A stretch of 7,316 bases of DNA from Pseudomonadota bacterium (lineage in GTDB: Bacteria > Desulfobacterota > Desulfobacteria > Desulfobacterales > RPRI01), in NCBI GenBank assembly GCA_018819005.1, contig JAHJQU010000340.1:1-7316 (forward strand). Reading direction: 5' to 3'. The position numbers and the translations under genes are program-made. Under the pieces are notes generated by a model. The model had not been told where the DNA came from. It was given only the letters and a program-made list of their open reading frames with translations, and made no database searches. Below are positions 6,214 through 7,316 of the stretch, piece after piece. Positions within the stretch are counted from its first letter, which is position 1, and the number at the start of each line of letters is the position of its first letter.

Positions 6214-7084
6214 TCAGTTACTATTTATTGCAGCAATTATGATTATGTTGATTGCACCTGTCGCGGCAACCGGATCATCTGAAGAGAGTATCAATAATAA
6301 TGGAGAAGAAAAACAGGCGGTTAAAAGCATAATACTTCCGGATGAAACACTTTTTGACCCGCTTATTGCCGATCCGCGCTGGCCGCATTTTTCGGTTGCA
6401 TACCAGAGTTACATAAATAATGATGCGCTGAAAAATGTCGGAGCAACGAGCTTCGGCGAAACCTTTCCCCTATACAGCGGAAATGCTTTCGGAGGACGAT
6501 GGATAACAGGAATACAGGCGGCGGTCTTTGCCTTTTTCAATCTTGATGCAGATTCAATGGATCTTGTTAATGCTGACTACTGGGTCGGTATTCCGGTAGC
6601 CTACAGGAAAAATAATTTTTCGGCCCTTTTCAGACTCTTTCATCAAAGTTCACATCTCGGAGACGAATACCTTCTTTACAATAAAATTGACCGCGTTAAT
6701 TTAAGCTTCGAAAGCATAGATCTGAAACTTTCGTATGACATCAATAAAGCGTTTCGCATATATTCCGGAGCGGGTTATATTTTTCACAGGGAACCTTCGG
6801 ACCTCGAACCTTCTTCAGCACAGCTTGGTTTCGAATACAAAAGCCCCGAAACTATCCTTGGCAGCACGATAAGGCCTGTAGCGGCTGTTGATTTTAAAAC
6901 ATGGGAAGAGAATGACTGGAATATTGATACATCTGCCAGGTTCGGCATCCAGCTTGAAAATATCGAGCATAAAAAACGAAAGGTTCAACTCATGCTTGAA
7001 TACTTCAATGGTCATTCGCCTCATGGCCAGTTCTATGAAAGCACCATAAAATATACAGGAATCGGGATCCATTTCTACTTTTAA
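6200..7084 (+). CDS. DUF1207 family outer-membrane protein
   Basis: This 294-residue secreted protein has a Sec signal peptide: KR n-region, hydrophobic core LLFIAAIMIMLIAP, and a likely cut after VAA at residue 23. A low-complexity linker (24-42) is followed by family blocks: LIADPRWPHFSVAYQ (55-69), FGGRWITGIQAAVFAFFNLD (97-116), NADYWVGIPVAYR (124-136), FRLFHQSSHLGDE (144-156), YIFHREPS (193-200), RPVAAVDFK (225-233) and LEYFNGHSPHGQFY (266-279). Alternating hydrophobic strands and a C-terminal HFYF with terminal Phe fit an outer-membrane beta-barrel. The function of DUF1207 is not known to me. The chosen start is TTG at 6200; it keeps the n-region and has AAGGA at the proper distance. It overlaps ygiQ by 14 bp in another frame, so the two are probably co-translated. 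After its TAA only a weak bulged hairpin is seen. Confidence 0.88.
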   Translation: MKRYSQLLFIAAIMIMLIAPVAATGSSEESINNNGEEKQAVKSIILPDETLFDPLIADPRWPHFSVAYQSYINNDALKNVGATSFGETFPLYSGNAFGGRWITGIQAAVFAFFNLDADSMDLVNADYWVGIPVAYRKNNFSALFRLFHQSSHLGDEYLLYNKIDRVNLSFESIDLKLSYDINKAFRIYSGAGYIFHREPSDLEPSSAQLGFEYKSPETILGSTIRPVAAVDFKTWEENDWNIDTSARFGIQLENIEHKKRKVQLMLEYFNGHSPHGQFYESTIKYTGIGIHFYF

Positions 7085-7176
7085 GATGCATAAAAGGAAG
7101 CGAATGGTTCTTATGCTTTCCAGGTATTCCATGTGGTTAATTTATGGCAATGCGCCTTGTTAAGAAAGGAGAACCT

Positions 7177-7316
7177 ATGGTCGGAGCAATCATAAGTTTT
7201 TGGAATGCCAATGAATCATGGCGATTTGCTGCCTTTGTAATTATTCTTCTGGGAGGCATATTCTCTTTTGAATTTCTTTTCCGTTTTGTAAAAAATAGAT
7301 TCAAAATATTTATTCA
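7177..7316 (+). CDS. N-terminus of a membrane protein, cut by window edge
   Basis: Forty-six complete codons are visible without a stop. The ATG at 7177 follows AAAGGAG with 6 bases between, the best ribosome site near here; in-frame ATGs at 7144 and 7150 are possible but have no such site. The peptide begins MVGAIISFWNANESW and then has one clear membrane helix (about residues 17-36, FAAFVIILLGGIFSFEFLF) followed by basic residues (VKNRFK). A helix of this type followed by a basic stretch is seen at the start of MscS-type mechanosensitive channels and many other membrane proteins, so no family can be assigned from this fragment. It is 92 bp downstream of the DUF1207 gene and on the same strand. 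Confidence 0.6.
   Translation, partial: MVGAIISFWNANESWRFAAFVIILLGGIFSFEFLFRFVKNRFKIFI

Noticed and set aside
7088..7119. Terminator after the DUF1207 gene (GCATAA with TTATGC, bulged, followed by TTT)
   Set aside because: The stem is A+T-rich, has a 3-base bulge and only three T residues follow, so it is too weak to call.
6815..7132. Minus-strand open frame of 105 codons over the end of the DUF1207 gene
   Set aside because: It is antisense to conserved DUF1207 blocks and has no recognisable protein features.

Overview
The window reads as chromosomal DNA of a moderate-to-low G+C bacterium. The gene set (a YgiQ-type radical SAM protein coupled to a DUF1207 outer-membrane protein, a small stand-alone HNH protein, RmlA, and spacers filled with short degenerate tandem repeats) looks most like a Gram-negative Desulfobacterota-type (deltaproteobacterial) genome. 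This placement is inferred from family resemblance and was not tested by any search. The DUF1207 protein has a signal peptide and an outer-membrane-style C-terminal Phe, so the cell should have an outer membrane.

Layout. Positions 1-4090 are all on the minus strand: a membrane-anchored metallophosphoesterase cut by the left edge (1-864), a DMT/EamA-type transporter broken by one in-frame amber codon (990-1835), a structured-looking spacer (1836-2059), then what looks like a three-gene run read leftwards: HNH endonuclease (3584-4090), glucose-1-phosphate thymidylyltransferase rfbA/rmlA (2647-3516) and a SLOG/DprA-like nucleotide-binding-fold protein (2060-2617). Positions 4504-7316 are on the plus strand: ygiQ (4504-6213), a DUF1207 outer-membrane protein that overlaps it by 14 bp and starts at TTG (6200-7084), and the start of a small membrane protein cut by the right edge (7177-7316).

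The two halves diverge from a 413-bp spacer (4091-4503), the most unusual part of the window. It consists largely of degenerate 7-bp tandem repeats belonging to several different consensus families. They flank a unique 133-bp core that holds two plausible divergent sigma70-type promoters. The outermost repeat blocks are inverted copies of each other, so both divergent transcripts would carry the same-sense ACCNNGA heptads upstream of their first gene. A 13-of-14 bp hairpin followed by five T residues lies in the ygiQ leader.

Most genes belong to known families. RmlA feeds dTDP-sugar synthesis for surface polysaccharide, but no rmlB, rmlC or rmlD lies nearby. The HNH/RmlA/SLOG grouping has no obvious shared pathway. 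I see no rRNA, tRNA, CRISPR array, intact insertion sequence or integrase, and I do not claim a new defence system here.
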